Of a DNA stretch of 64,000 nt, positions 1 to 8,727 are shown piece after piece; position 1 is the stretch's first letter, and every line of letters begins with the position of its first letter. Made by a program: the position numbers and the translations under genes. Source of the DNA: Megasphaera sp. UBA5897. Its GTDB lineage: Bacteria; Bacillota; Negativicutes; Veillonellales; Megasphaeraceae. Location: assembly GCA_002431345.1 (NCBI GenBank), contig DJEN01000050.1:1-64000 (forward strand), read 5' to 3'. Under the pieces are notes generated by a model. The model made no database searches. It saw only the letters and a program-made list of their open reading frames with translations, and had not been told where the DNA came from.

Positions 1-1
1 A

Positions 2-250
2 ATTTCAACAGAACTGACTAAAAAAATGCAGAACTTGGCTTTGCAGGTGTTTCATTTGTGCCTCTGCAGCGGTGTAGCCCGTGTCGATGTCATGACGGAT
101 AAAGAAGGCAATCCTTTTGTGCTGGAAATCAATACGGTTCCGGGCATGACGGCTACGAGCTTGGTGCCGGATGCAGCCAGAGCGATGAATCTTTCCTTTG
201 AAGATTTGTGTGAAAAAATTTTATTGGAAGCTTCTGTTGGCAAATTTTAA
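2..250 (+). CDS. ddl: D-alanine--D-alanine ligase, C-terminal end (partial)
   Basis: The reading frame is open from the first bases of the window, so this is the last 82 or so residues of a longer gene and the ATG at 26 is internal. The residues SGVARVDVMTD and PFVLEINTVPGMT are the Mg-ATP-binding end of the ATP-grasp fold of D-Ala-D-Ala ligases; the E-x-N pair binds metal. The enzyme makes the D-Ala-D-Ala dipeptide used for peptidoglycan precursors in the cytoplasm. It sits 34 bases before ftsQ, the usual end of a mur-ddl-fts cluster. Family assignment is firm despite the truncation by the window edge. Confidence 0.9.
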   Translation: MSTELTKKMQNLALQVFHLCLCSGVARVDVMTDKEGNPFVLEINTVPGMTATSLVPDAARAMNLSFEDLCEKILLEASVGKF

Positions 251-284
251 TGGCTGCATAGATACAGCTAGTTAGGAATCCATA

Positions 285-1223
285 ATGAAGAACGAATATA
301 CAGACCATTATGCAGCATCTGATGCAGCTATGCCGCATCATAAACAAACTATCACGCCGGTTCTTCCTCACAGCCGTGATGTATTCGTGCCGCCGCAATT
401 GGACAATGACCCGCTGCAGCCATCTGCACAGAAAGAAAGACAAAAGCAAAGAAAACGGCGGATTATTCGGCATAAAATGCAGCGCAGCAAAAAAGAAAAA
501 GCCATACAACGGCGCCGTCAAAAACGGCAGCGCCGGCTGTTGGCCGTCTTGGCAGTCATTCTTGTCTTTGTATTGTGGCTGTTGCTGCGCCTGTTGCCAA
601 TACCGTTTGGGGCATTGATTGTAGACGGCAATGAAAACTTATCCTTTGATGATGTCTACCGTGCCAGCGGCGTGCCGGGATATGTCAATGTTATTCAACT
701 GTCGCCGGATACGATTCAGGACCGTTTGTCCAAAGATCTGCGGATTGAACATGTATCGGTGACGAGAGAATTTCCGGCTACGATTCATGTCGATTTAAAA
801 GAACGGAAAGCAGCGGCTGTTATTACGACGATGTATGGCTTTGCGTATGTTGACGCCGGCGGGACGGTTATTGACATGCAGCCGCAGATTAAAGGCGTGG
901 CGGTGCCGATCATGACTGGCAAGAAAATGGATACGTTGCTGCTGGGGGATACGATTACAGATGGTTCCTTGTATGCAGCGCTGGTTTATATGCGCAATAT
1001 ATCGCCGGAACTGCGGGATACGATAGCAGAAATCAATGTTGGCAATCCGGAAAATATCATCGTGTATACAACGGATTCAGTGCCTATTCATTTGGGAGAA
1101 GGCGATCATCCGGCTGAACGGGCTGAAATTACAGGAGAACTGCTGCAGGAAGTGAGAGACAATCATTTAGCTGTTCAGTATATTGATACAGACGTAAAAT
1201 CTCCTTTAGTAAAAAGCAAATAG
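285..1223 (+). CDS. ftsQ: Cell division protein FtsQ/DivIB
   Basis: A 312-residue protein with a very basic cytoplasmic N-terminus (about residues 50-84, rich in Arg/Lys), one transmembrane helix near residues 85-107, and an extracytoplasmic POTRA domain starting at about FGALIVDGNENLSFDD. This is the layout of FtsQ/DivIB, which links early and late divisome proteins at the septum. It follows ddl, as in many dcw clusters. A short hairpin with a T run lies just after it, so ftsZ is probably transcribed at least partly on its own. The long N-terminal tail (about 80 residues) is longer than in E. coli FtsQ. Confidence 0.88.
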   Translation: MKNEYTDHYAASDAAMPHHKQTITPVLPHSRDVFVPPQLDNDPLQPSAQKERQKQRKRRIIRHKMQRSKKEKAIQRRRQKRQRRLLAVLAVILVFVLWLLLRLLPIPFGALIVDGNENLSFDDVYRASGVPGYVNVIQLSPDTIQDRLSKDLRIEHVSVTREFPATIHVDLKERKAAAVITTMYGFAYVDAGGTVIDMQPQIKGVAVPIMTGKKMDTLLLGDTITDGSLYAALVYMRNISPELRDTIAEINVGNPENIIVYTTDSVPIHLGEGDHPAERAEITGELLQEVRDNHLAVQYIDTDVKSPLVKSK

Positions 1224-1230
1224 GAGGACA

Positions 1231-1262
1231 AAGCAGACTGGCAAAAGCGAGTCTGTTTTGTA
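1231..1262 (+). terminator. Hairpin terminator after ftsQ
   Basis: CAGACT at 1234-1239 pairs with AGTCTG at 1250-1255 and is followed by TTTTG. The stem is short (6 bp), so termination is probably partial. Confidence 0.5.
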
Positions 1263-1368
1263 GTATAAGAAAGATTTTTAAAAATATGTAGATAATTTTT
1301 CTGAGATAGTGTAAAATAATAGAGAATCCTATCTGCATAGCAGTGTTAACGATTTTGAAGGAGGAAAT

Positions 1369-2406
1369 ATGAAAATGGCAGAGTTTGCAAATATAAAAGT
1401 AATTGGTGTCGGCGGCGGCGGTAACAATGCTGTCAACCGTATGATAGAAAGCGGTTTGCAGGGCGTGCAGTTCATTTCTGTAAACACGGAAGATCAGGTA
1501 TTGGAAGTTTCCAAAGCAGATGTAAAAATCCAGATTGGTGAAAAATTGACACGCGGTCTTGGGGCCGGCGCTAATCCCTCTATTGGCGAACAAGCTGCTT
1601 TAGAAAGCAAAGAAGAAATCATCAAAGCCCTGCAGGGTGCGGACATGGTATTTGTCACAGCCGGCATGGGCGGCGGCACAGGTACAGGCGCAGCGCCTAT
1701 CGTAGCAGAATGTGCAAAAGAAATGGGTGCGCTTACTGTAGCAGTAGTTACCAAACCATTCTCCTTTGAAGGCAAACGCCGTAAAGAACAAGCGGAAAAA
1801 GGTGCTGCCTACTTAAAAGAAAAAGTAGATACGATTATTACGATTCCAAACGATAAATTGCTCCAGATTATTGATAAGAAAACACCGCTGAAAGATGCGT
1901 TCCTCGTTGCCGACGATGTACTCCGTCAGGGCGTACAGGGGATTTCTGACTTGATTACGACAACAGGTCTTATCAACTTGGACTTTGCTGATGTGAAGAC
2001 GATTATGTCTGACCAGGGTGAAGCAATTATGGGTATCGGCGTTGGTTCTGGTGAAAACCGTGCTGTGGAAGCTGTTGATGGTGCTATTCACAGCTCCTTG
2101 CTCGAAACAGGCATCGACGGTGCGCAGAGCATCTTGCTTAACGTTACAGGCGGCCCGGACATCAGCTTGTACGAAATCAACGAAGCAGCTGAAAAAGTGG
2201 CAGAAGCAGTCGATCCGGATGCCAATATCATCTTCGGTTCTGTTATTGATCCAGATATGGAAGATTCTATTCGCATTACCGTGGTTGCTACGGGCTTTGG
2301 CAAAGAACCGTCTTCCATTCCGGCATTTGGTCAGAATGCAGGACCTGCTAAAATTGGCGATTCTAAAGATGCAAGCGGCGTAGAAATTCCTACGTGGATG
2401 AGATAA
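1369..2406 (+). CDS. ftsZ: Cell division GTPase FtsZ
   Basis: Tubulin-like GTPase that forms the division ring. Visible motifs: the N-terminal glycine loop [13 protein letters not shown] (13-25), the GTP signature GGGTGTG (about 101-107) and the T7 loop NLDFADVK (about 203). At 345 residues it is short: only some 20 residues separate the globular core from the C-terminal peptide EIPTWMR, which docks membrane anchors and ZapA/SepF-type partners. A strong site AAGGAGG lies just before the ATG. No ftsA lies between ftsQ and ftsZ, so the membrane anchor must be encoded elsewhere or replaced, for example by SepF. Confidence 0.97.
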   Translation: MKMAEFANIKVIGVGGGGNNAVNRMIESGLQGVQFISVNTEDQVLEVSKADVKIQIGEKLTRGLGAGANPSIGEQAALESKEEIIKALQGADMVFVTAGMGGGTGTGAAPIVAECAKEMGALTVAVVTKPFSFEGKRRKEQAEKGAAYLKEKVDTIITIPNDKLLQIIDKKTPLKDAFLVADDVLRQGVQGISDLITTTGLINLDFADVKTIMSDQGEAIMGIGVGSGENRAVEAVDGAIHSSLLETGIDGAQSILLNVTGGPDISLYEINEAAEKVAEAVDPDANIIFGSVIDPDMEDSIRITVVATGFGKEPSSIPAFGQNAGPAKIGDSKDASGVEIPTWMR

Positions 2407-2419
2407 GATAGTACATATA

Positions 2420-2449
2420 AAAGCGGATCCTGGCGGACCCGCTTTTTTT
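2420..2449 (+). terminator. Terminator after ftsZ
   Basis: AAGCGG-A-TCC pairs with GGA-C-CCGCTT around a TGGC loop and is followed by seven T. Confidence 0.85.
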
Positions 2450-2486
2450 CAAAAATTCCTATACTACTTTTTAGGAGGAAATACCC

Positions 2487-2969
2487 ATGAGATGTCCTTT
2501 TTGTAAAAGTGAAGATACAAAAGTAACAGATTCACGGGCGACAGATGACGGCAACGCTATTCGTCGCCGCCGTGAATGCCAGCATTGCGGTCGGCGTTTT
2601 ACGACATATGAAATGGTGGAAGAAGTACCGCTGACTGTAATCAAGCGGGATGGCAGCCGCGAATTATTTGACCACAATAAAATACTCAATGGCCTGCTGC
2701 GGGCTTGTAATAAACGCATGGTAACCAGACAGCAGCTGAACGACATTGTTGTAAAAGTAGAACGCACGATTCGTAATTCCCTAGTCCAAGAGGTTACGAG
2801 CGAACGAATAGGAGAACTCGTCTTAAATGAATTAAAATCAATAGATGAAGTTGCCTATATTCGGTTTGCCTCTGTATATCGTCAATTTGCTGACTTGGAT
2901 AGTTTCATGGCAGAATTAGAACATTTGATGGGTCATAAAAAGGAAAAACGTCATGAAGATGATGACTAA
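2487..2969 (+). CDS. nrdR: Transcriptional repressor NrdR
   Basis: A 160-residue protein with an N-terminal zinc ribbon (CPFC at 3-6 and CQHC at 31-34) followed by the run RRRRE and an ATP-cone domain to about residue 140. This is NrdR, which senses ATP/dATP and represses ribonucleotide reductase genes. It has a good ribosome site (GGAGGAAATACCC before ATG). Instead of its common neighbours it is followed 21 bases later by the heptose operon, so the two are probably co-transcribed. The C-terminal tail is acidic/basic (KKEKRHEDDD) and probably disordered. Confidence 0.96.
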   Translation: MRCPFCKSEDTKVTDSRATDDGNAIRRRRECQHCGRRFTTYEMVEEVPLTVIKRDGSRELFDHNKILNGLLRACNKRMVTRQQLNDIVVKVERTIRNSLVQEVTSERIGELVLNELKSIDEVAYIRFASVYRQFADLDSFMAELEHLMGHKKEKRHEDDD

Positions 2970-2990
2970 CTGTATATGGGAGAATGACGA

Positions 2991-4472
2991 ATGACGGAAA
3001 ATTACATAGATGCTTTTTTAAATACTGTGCTGCCGGGGCTGCGCATTGCTGTCATCGGTGATATGATGGTAGACCGGTATGTGTTTGGCCGCGTAGAACG
3101 CATATCACCGGAAGCACCGGTCCCGGTCAACAAGGTGGAACGAGTTGCGTCCGTATTGGGCGGCGCAGCCAATGTAGCAGCTAATTTGGCGAATCTGGAC
3201 TGCCATGTCATGGCAGCCGGCTTGGTTGGCGACGATGACAATGCGGGGCTGCTGCGCAAGCTGCTGCATACGTCTGCTATTGATGACAGCGGTTTAATTG
3301 TGCGGCACGATCATGCGACGACAACTAAAATGCGCGTGCTAGGCTCACGGCAGCAGATGGTTCGCCTTGATTTTGAAGAAGTTGCCCCGCTGACAACGGA
3401 AGAAGAAGACGTATTGGCAGCTTGGCTGCATACACAAATTCAGCACGGGCTGGACGGCATTATTTTATCTGATTACAAAAAGGGCGTATTGACAGAACGG
3501 GCTGCTGAGCTAGTCATTGCGGCAGCGCATGATGCAGGGATTCCCGTGCTGGTAGACCCCAAAGGCAGTGACTGGACGAAGTATAATGGGGCTGATTTTG
3601 TTACGCCTAACATGAAAGAACTGGCAGACTGCCTGGGACAGCCAGTACCTAATGAAGGAGCTGCTGTCGTAGAAGCGGCTAAAACGCTTCATCAGCAGTA
3701 TGATTTTGCCCATTTGATGGTTACGCGTTCTGAAAAAGGAATTACCGTTATTGGCAAAGACGGTAAAATTTGGAATAATCCGGCTACGGCGCAGGAAGTC
3801 TTTGATGTTTCCGGTGCAGGAGATACGGTAGCAGCAGCCTTTTTGGCAGCTATTGCCGGCCATTTATCTATCCGCACGAGTCTGCAGATTGCCAACGCGG
3901 CAGCAGGTATTGTCGTCGCCAAGGTAGGGACGTATCCGATTCACCGCAGTGAGCTGTTAAAATTGTGGAAAGAATGGCATCCCAGCCGCTGGGCTCCGTA
4001 TAAAGCACTGACTTGGGAAGAAACTGCGCAGAAAATCCGCCAATGGCAGCAAAAAGGCGAAACTGTCGTCTTTACTAACGGATGCTTTGATATACTGCAT
4101 CGTGGTCACGTCCTATATTTGCAGCAGGCGGCGATGCTGGGACAGCATCTTGTAGTCGGCTTAAATTCAGATGACTCCGTGCGGCGCTTAAAAGGTGAAA
4201 CGCGGCCTTTGGTTCATGAAGAAGACCGGGCCGTACTGTTGAGTGCGCTGGGCTGCGTCGATGAAGTAGTCATTTTTACTGAAGACACACCGGCAGAACT
4301 GCTGCAGGTGTTGCGTCCGGATATCCTTGTCAAAGGCGGCGATTATAAGCCGGAAGAAGTCATCGGCAGGGAATATGTGAAACGAGTCGAAATTATTTCG
4401 TTTGAAGACGGCTATTCTACAACGGGATTGGTACAGAAGATAGCCAATTTAGCAAAGAAGGGAAAAATATGA
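2991..4472 (+). CDS. hldE: Bifunctional heptose 7-phosphate kinase / heptose 1-phosphate adenylyltransferase HldE
   Basis: A 493-residue two-domain enzyme. The N-terminal half (about 1-320) is a PfkB/ribokinase-type kinase with VSGAGDTVAAAFLA, whose Asp is the catalytic base. The C-terminal part (about 350-480) is a nucleotidyltransferase with FTNGCFDILHRGH, including the HxGH motif. It phosphorylates D-glycero-D-manno-heptose 7-phosphate and later adenylylates the 1-phosphate, giving ADP-heptose for the LPS inner core. It overlaps hldD by 4 bases (ATGA). The fused form is the usual one in Gram-negative bacteria; here it marks a diderm Firmicute. Confidence 0.96.
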   Translation: MTENYIDAFLNTVLPGLRIAVIGDMMVDRYVFGRVERISPEAPVPVNKVERVASVLGGAANVAANLANLDCHVMAAGLVGDDDNAGLLRKLLHTSAIDDSGLIVRHDHATTTKMRVLGSRQQMVRLDFEEVAPLTTEEEDVLAAWLHTQIQHGLDGIILSDYKKGVLTERAAELVIAAAHDAGIPVLVDPKGSDWTKYNGADFVTPNMKELADCLGQPVPNEGAAVVEAAKTLHQQYDFAHLMVTRSEKGITVIGKDGKIWNNPATAQEVFDVSGAGDTVAAAFLAAIAGHLSIRTSLQIANAAAGIVVAKVGTYPIHRSELLKLWKEWHPSRWAPYKALTWEETAQKIRQWQQKGETVVFTNGCFDILHRGHVLYLQQAAMLGQHLVVGLNSDDSVRRLKGETRPLVHEEDRAVLLSALGCVDEVVIFTEDTPAELLQVLRPDILVKGGDYKPEEVIGREYVKRVEIISFEDGYSTTGLVQKIANLAKKGKI

Positions 4473-5434
4473 AAATAGTAACAGGCGGTGCCGGTTTTAT
4501 CGGCAGCAACATTGTAAAACAATTAAATAACCGCGGTATCAATGATATCCTCATCGTTGATGACTTGACGGACGGCCGCAAATGCCGAAATCTGCAGGGG
4601 CTTGATTTTTATGACTATATGGACTATGCGGATTTTGATGAACAAATGGCTGACGATACATTTGACTGCGGCTATATTGACGTCGTCTTTCATGAAGGAG
4701 CCTGCTCCGATACGATGAATTATGACGGCCGCTATATGATGAAGAACAACTACGAAGGCAGCAAAAATATCCTGCGGTACTGCATGCAGCGCAAAATTCC
4801 GTTTTTATACGCATCTTCTGCTTCCACCTATGGCAGCGGCAAAAACGGATTCCGTGAAGAACCGGCTTGCGAACAGGCATTAAATCCCTATGCCTATTCC
4901 AAACTGCAGTTTGACCGCTATGTGCGCCGCATGATGCCGAAAGCCAAGAGCCAAATTGTTGGGTTTCGGTATTTTAACGTCTTCGGACCGCAGGAAAACC
5001 ACAAAGACCGCATGGCTTCATTAATTTATCAAAAATTCCATGAATTGCAGGAAACGGGGAAAATCACCCTCTTCCAAGGAACGGCAGGCTATGCGGACGG
5101 CGGCCAGATTCGTGACTTTGTCTACGTCAAGGACGTCGTCAACGTTATTTTCTATTTTTGGGAACACCCGGAATTATCCGGTATTTATAACTGCGGCACC
5201 GGCGTAGGCCATTCATTTAATGAATTTGTTCAAGGTGTCATTGATTACTGCGGCAAAGGCCATATCGAATATGTGCCGTTCCCGGATATTTTGAAAGGCA
5301 AATACCAAAGCTATACGCAGGCCGATACGACAAAATTGATGGAAGCTGGTTATGACCGCGGCTTTACGCTGCTCCATGAAGCCGTCAAAGAATACTGCAG
5401 TGTTCTCGACAAAAGCAATGGGTATTACGAATGA
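4469..5434 (+). CDS. hldD: ADP-L-glycero-D-manno-heptose 6-epimerase HldD
   Basis: A 321-residue short-chain dehydrogenase/epimerase. The Rossmann motif TGGAGFIGSNIVKQL is at the N-terminus and the catalytic Y-x3-K is in YAYSKLQFDRYV (about 140). It converts ADP-D-glycero- to ADP-L-glycero-D-manno-heptose, the last step before transfer to lipid A-Kdo. Length and motifs match the family (E. coli 310). It overlaps both hldE and gmhB by 4 bases, so translation is probably coupled through the operon. Confidence 0.95.
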   Translation: MKIVTGGAGFIGSNIVKQLNNRGINDILIVDDLTDGRKCRNLQGLDFYDYMDYADFDEQMADDTFDCGYIDVVFHEGACSDTMNYDGRYMMKNNYEGSKNILRYCMQRKIPFLYASSASTYGSGKNGFREEPACEQALNPYAYSKLQFDRYVRRMMPKAKSQIVGFRYFNVFGPQENHKDRMASLIYQKFHELQETGKITLFQGTAGYADGGQIRDFVYVKDVVNVIFYFWEHPELSGIYNCGTGVGHSFNEFVQGVIDYCGKGHIEYVPFPDILKGKYQSYTQADTTKLMEAGYDRGFTLLHEAVKEYCSVLDKSNGYYE

Positions 5435-5943
5435 GAAAAGCCGTTTTTTTTGACCGGGACGGCGTACTGAATGTCGACAAAGGGTATTTGAGCCGTATTG
5501 AAGATTTTGAATGGATAGACGGTGCCAAAGAGGCACTGGCCATGCTTACCCGTTTGGGCTATGCGGTTATTGTCGTGACCAATCAAAGCGGCGTAGCCCG
5601 CGGCTATTATACAGAAGCCGATGTGCAGAAACTGCATGCGTGGATGTGCCGGGAAGCCAAGCGTGCCGGCGGCGTGATTACGGCCGTATATTACTGCCCG
5701 TATTTGGCAGGAGCGCCTCTTAAAGCCTACGACAAACAGAGCGATTGGCGCAAACCCGCGCCGGGAATGGTTTTACAGGCCATAAAAGATTACGATATTG
5801 ATGCATCCCAGTCATTTATGATCGGAGATATGCCCCGTGATGTCGAATGCGGCGAGCGCGCCGGCGTGCAGGGGTATCTCTTCCAAGGCGGCCGGCTGGA
5901 TGCGCTTGTCCGGCATATTATAGAAGAAAGGAAACAGTCGTGA
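5431..5943 (+). CDS. gmhB: D-glycero-D-manno-heptose 1,7-bisphosphate 7-phosphatase GmhB
   Basis: A 170-residue HAD phosphatase with the nucleophile motif FFDRDGVLN, motif II TNQSGVARGYY and the loop WRKPAPGM followed by IGD. Between the HAD steps of HldE it removes the 7-phosphate. The zinc-binding loop known in E. coli GmhB (C-x-H ... C-x-C) is altered: C89 is kept, but the other ligand positions are Y91, S104 and W106. The protein therefore probably does not hold the structural zinc. Position between hldD and waaC supports the heptose role; histidinol-phosphatase activity is a weaker alternative. Confidence 0.9.
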   Translation: MRKAVFFDRDGVLNVDKGYLSRIEDFEWIDGAKEALAMLTRLGYAVIVVTNQSGVARGYYTEADVQKLHAWMCREAKRAGGVITAVYYCPYLAGAPLKAYDKQSDWRKPAPGMVLQAIKDYDIDASQSFMIGDMPRDVECGERAGVQGYLFQGGRLDALVRHIIEERKQS

Positions 5944-6977
5944 AGGAGTACAAGAATATATTAATCATCAAGATGAGTTCTCTTGGCGATGTTCTTCATG
6001 CTCTGCCGACACTATACGCGCTGCGGGAAAATTGTCCCAAAGCGCGTATTGTTTGGGCGGTACATGAAAACTTTTCTGCTGTGCTGCCGGGAAAACCGTA
6101 TATTGATGATGTTGTATATATCGATAAAAAAAGACTGAAATCACTGTCATACTGGCGGCAGCTGCGCCGTACGCTGCATGCCTATCATTTTGATGTATCC
6201 TTTGATTTGCAGGGACTGGCCAAAAGTGCTATTGTCGCTTGGAACAGCGGGGCTAAAGAAAAATACGGCTACTGGGAAATGCGCGAAGGGAGTTTTCTAG
6301 TCAGCAAGGGATTAAAGGGCAGCCACCAATATGACCATGTGATTGAACGGTATTTGGATACCGTACGCGTCTTGGGCGGCAAGGTCGATGCTATAGAATT
6401 TCCTCTGCCGGATATATCAGCTGTACGGTCTGCGATGCAGCAGCGTCTGCATGCCGACGGGATGCAGGGAAACTATATTGCTGTGGTGCCGGGTGCGCGC
6501 TGGGCCGTAAAAGAATGGCCGCTTGCGCATTGGCAGGAATTTGTTCGGCGTGTTACCGATACCGGTATGAATGTACTGCTGCTGGGAAGCAGTGACGATG
6601 CGGCAAAAGGACAGGCCATTACGGCAAATGTGCCGTCTCCGCATGTTTTTGACTATACCGGCAGGACGAATCTCAAAGAACTGATGGCAGCCATTGCCGA
6701 CGCTCAGTTGTATATCAGCGCGGATACAGGTCCGCTGCATATTGCCAATGCCTTAAAAAAAGAGCTGATTGCCCTCTTTGGGCCGACCTGCCCGGATAGA
6801 ACCGGCCCATATGGCGGCGCGGACAGTACGTATATTCATATGATTATTTCGCCGACCTCCAAGGCAACGCCGGCACAGCCTTTAGTTGACGATCCGCAGT
6901 GCATGGCTCACATTACAGTAGACAAGCTTTGGCAGGTGTATACGGCTGTACGGAAGAAGGTGGAGAACGATGATTAA
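5940..6977 (+). CDS. waaC: LPS heptosyltransferase I-like (GT9)
   Basis: The start chosen is GTG at 5940, overlapping the gmhB stop (GTGA) and preceded by AGAAAGGAAA; it gives 345 residues. It is a GT9 glycosyltransferase: the N-terminal KMSSLGDVLHALPTL is the heptosyltransferase signature and ISADTGPLHIANAL is the ADP-heptose site in the C-terminal Rossmann domain, followed by LFGPTCPDRTGPYG. The most likely job is adding the first heptose to the inner core on the cytoplasmic face. Assignment to WaaC rather than WaaF rests on the GDVLHALP motif and on being first of the pair. Confidence 0.85.
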   Translation: MKEYKNILIIKMSSLGDVLHALPTLYALRENCPKARIVWAVHENFSAVLPGKPYIDDVVYIDKKRLKSLSYWRQLRRTLHAYHFDVSFDLQGLAKSAIVAWNSGAKEKYGYWEMREGSFLVSKGLKGSHQYDHVIERYLDTVRVLGGKVDAIEFPLPDISAVRSAMQQRLHADGMQGNYIAVVPGARWAVKEWPLAHWQEFVRRVTDTGMNVLLLGSSDDAAKGQAITANVPSPHVFDYTGRTNLKELMAAIADAQLYISADTGPLHIANALKKELIALFGPTCPDRTGPYGGADSTYIHMIISPTSKATPAQPLVDDPQCMAHITVDKLWQVYTAVRKKVENDD

Positions 6978-8019
6978 TTTACGACATAAGAAGATTATAG
7001 TGACATTTCTCATGCATTTGGGTGATTTGGTTTTGATAACACCTTTTTTGCAGGTGCTGCGGCGCCATGCGCAGGGGTCGGAAATTACATTGGTTGTCGA
7101 TGAAAAAGTAGCCGATGTGGTCCGTTATAATCCGCATATTGACCATCTCATCACCGTAGACAAAAAAGGAAAGGATAATTCTATCGGCGCGCTGTGGCGT
7201 ATTGGCCGGGAATTACACAAAAATCACTACGATATATTGATTAATCTTCACCCTAACGAACGGACTTCTTTTTTGGCGACGGTTATTCATGCCAAAGAGT
7301 TTATGGGTATGAGTCATTTTTTGGCTCGTCCCTTTATGGACAGATACACCCGCTTGGATCGGCTGCATCTGCATGCTGCCGATATGTACATCAACGTCTT
7401 GGAACAACTGGGCATTGATGACTACCGCACGGACGGGCTGGAGTTGTTTACCTGCCCGGCATGGGATGATAAGGCCGCTGCGTTTTATACACAGGCAGGG
7501 GTCGGCCCTCATGATACGGTGATAGGGTTTAATATAGGCAGTGCCGTACCGCAAAAACGGTGGCCGCCTAAACGCTTTGCCGCGGTAGCAGATTATTTTG
7601 CTGAAAAAGGCTGCCGCTGCGTCTTTTTTGGCGGTTCTATGGACGCTGCCATGGTAGAGGAAGCCGTTTCCTTTATGAAGTACAAGCCGTTAATTGGGAC
7701 TGGTAAATTTTCGATTGGCGAATTGGCATCTGCCATCCGGCGGTGCGCTCTTTTTATTACCAACGACAGCGGTCCCATGCATATTGCCGTGAGCCAGCAC
7801 GTACCGCTTGTCGCCTTATATGGCCCCAGTAATCCTAAATTTTATGGTCCCTATACAGATAAAGCGATTGTCTTGGAATCTACAGACCAATATGAAATCG
7901 GCAAGAGCATGAAAAAAATCATCAAAGAAGGAAAATATAAAGGCATTTCGGTTATTCCTATGAGCCAGGTCATTGAAGCAGGTGAAGAATTATTGGCGAA
8001 ATATGCCCAAAAGCCGTGA
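6970..8019 (+). CDS. LPS heptosyltransferase II-like (GT9)
   Basis: A 349-residue second GT9 enzyme overlapping waaC by 8 bases. It has the N-terminal MHLGDLVLITPFLQVL and the donor-site motif ITNDSGPMHIAVS followed by ALYGPSNPKFYGPY. It probably adds a second heptose (WaaF role), but the family also includes WaaQ-like and other core heptosyltransferases, so the exact acceptor is not fixed. It closes the nrdR-hld-waa operon. No strong hairpin terminator is seen after it; the next gene has its own promoter. Confidence 0.82.
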   Translation: MINLRHKKIIVTFLMHLGDLVLITPFLQVLRRHAQGSEITLVVDEKVADVVRYNPHIDHLITVDKKGKDNSIGALWRIGRELHKNHYDILINLHPNERTSFLATVIHAKEFMGMSHFLARPFMDRYTRLDRLHLHAADMYINVLEQLGIDDYRTDGLELFTCPAWDDKAAAFYTQAGVGPHDTVIGFNIGSAVPQKRWPPKRFAAVADYFAEKGCRCVFFGGSMDAAMVEEAVSFMKYKPLIGTGKFSIGELASAIRRCALFITNDSGPMHIAVSQHVPLVALYGPSNPKFYGPYTDKAIVLESTDQYEIGKSMKKIIKEGKYKGISVIPMSQVIEAGEELLAKYAQKP

Positions 8020-8048
8020 TTTTATTTTTTTAGTAAATATGATATAAT
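8020..8048 (+). promoter_or_regulatory. Promoter of the outer-membrane barrel gene
   Basis: Extended -10 TGATATAAT (TATAAT at 8043-8048) with only a weak T-rich -35 17 bp upstream; it lies 44 bases before the ATG of the barrel protein. Confidence 0.6.
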
Positions 8049-8091
8049 GTGATAATATAGTGTTATTGTGTGAATAATGGAGGTGTTCTCT

Positions 8092-8670
8092 ATGAAGAAA
8101 ATAGTATTAGCCAGCGTATTGGCTGCTCTCGTTTCTGTTAGTGCTGTTTCCTTAGCAGCCCCCTTGAAAAATCCACAGCAAGGTGACTTCAAAGCCAATG
8201 CCAACTACGGCTTCTCGCAAAAAGAAGGCAAACATGATGCATCCAGCCGCTTTACGGGCGGTGATTTGACATATTCCCTGACGGATAAATGGGACATTCA
8301 GTATGTAAATAATTACACGAAAAGCGATGCAGCCAAAGTCAATGAACACTACGTACTTGGCAACTATCGCTTTACGCCGTACTTATCTGCGTATGGCGGC
8401 GGCTCGTATGTAAAAACGGATACATACAATACCAAGAAAAATTATGGGTATCAAGTCGGCTTGAGAGGTCAGCTTCCGTTGACAGATAAGCTGCAGGGGT
8501 TTGCTTCCGTCGGTGTCGGCGATGATATTAACACCTATGAAATTGGCTTGGGATATGACATTACCAGCAACTGGGATGCGCATATCAAATACCGTGACAG
8601 CAAAGTAGATGTCGATAACTACGATGATAATGTCAAAGGCTGGCAAGTCGGCATGGGGTATAAGTTTTAA
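8092..8670 (+). CDS. Small outer-membrane beta-barrel protein
   Basis: The start at 8092 follows GGAGGTG and gives 192 residues; an upstream in-frame ATG at 8077 is less likely. It has a signal peptide (MKKIVLASVLAALVSVSAVSLA, cleaved near LAAP), then alternating hydrophobic strands such as LGNYRFTPYLSAYGGGSY and GYQVGLRGQL, and a final strand ending in aromatic F (GWQVGMGYKF), the BAM recognition pattern. Size fits an 8-stranded barrel of the OmpA-N/OmpW/Opa type. Function is unknown; a structural or adhesion role is possible. It directly supports an outer membrane. Confidence 0.85.
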   Translation: MKKIVLASVLAALVSVSAVSLAAPLKNPQQGDFKANANYGFSQKEGKHDASSRFTGGDLTYSLTDKWDIQYVNNYTKSDAAKVNEHYVLGNYRFTPYLSAYGGGSYVKTDTYNTKKNYGYQVGLRGQLPLTDKLQGFASVGVGDDINTYEIGLGYDITSNWDAHIKYRDSKVDVDNYDDNVKGWQVGMGYKF

Positions 8671-8691
8671 CTAAAATCTCGAAATAACAAA

Positions 8692-8721
8692 TTGACAATG
8701 TACAGTATCGTTTCGTATAAT
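8692..8721 (+). promoter_or_regulatory. Strong sigma-70/A promoter of the small RNA
   Basis: Consensus TTGACA (8692-8697), 18 bp spacer, consensus TATAAT (8716-8721). Predicted start is near 8728. Confidence 0.85.
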
Positions 8722-8727
8722 AAATAA

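Noticed and set aside
26..250. Treating the ATG at 26 as the start of a 74-residue gene
   Set aside because: The frame is open to the window edge and the sequence is the end of D-Ala-D-Ala ligase.
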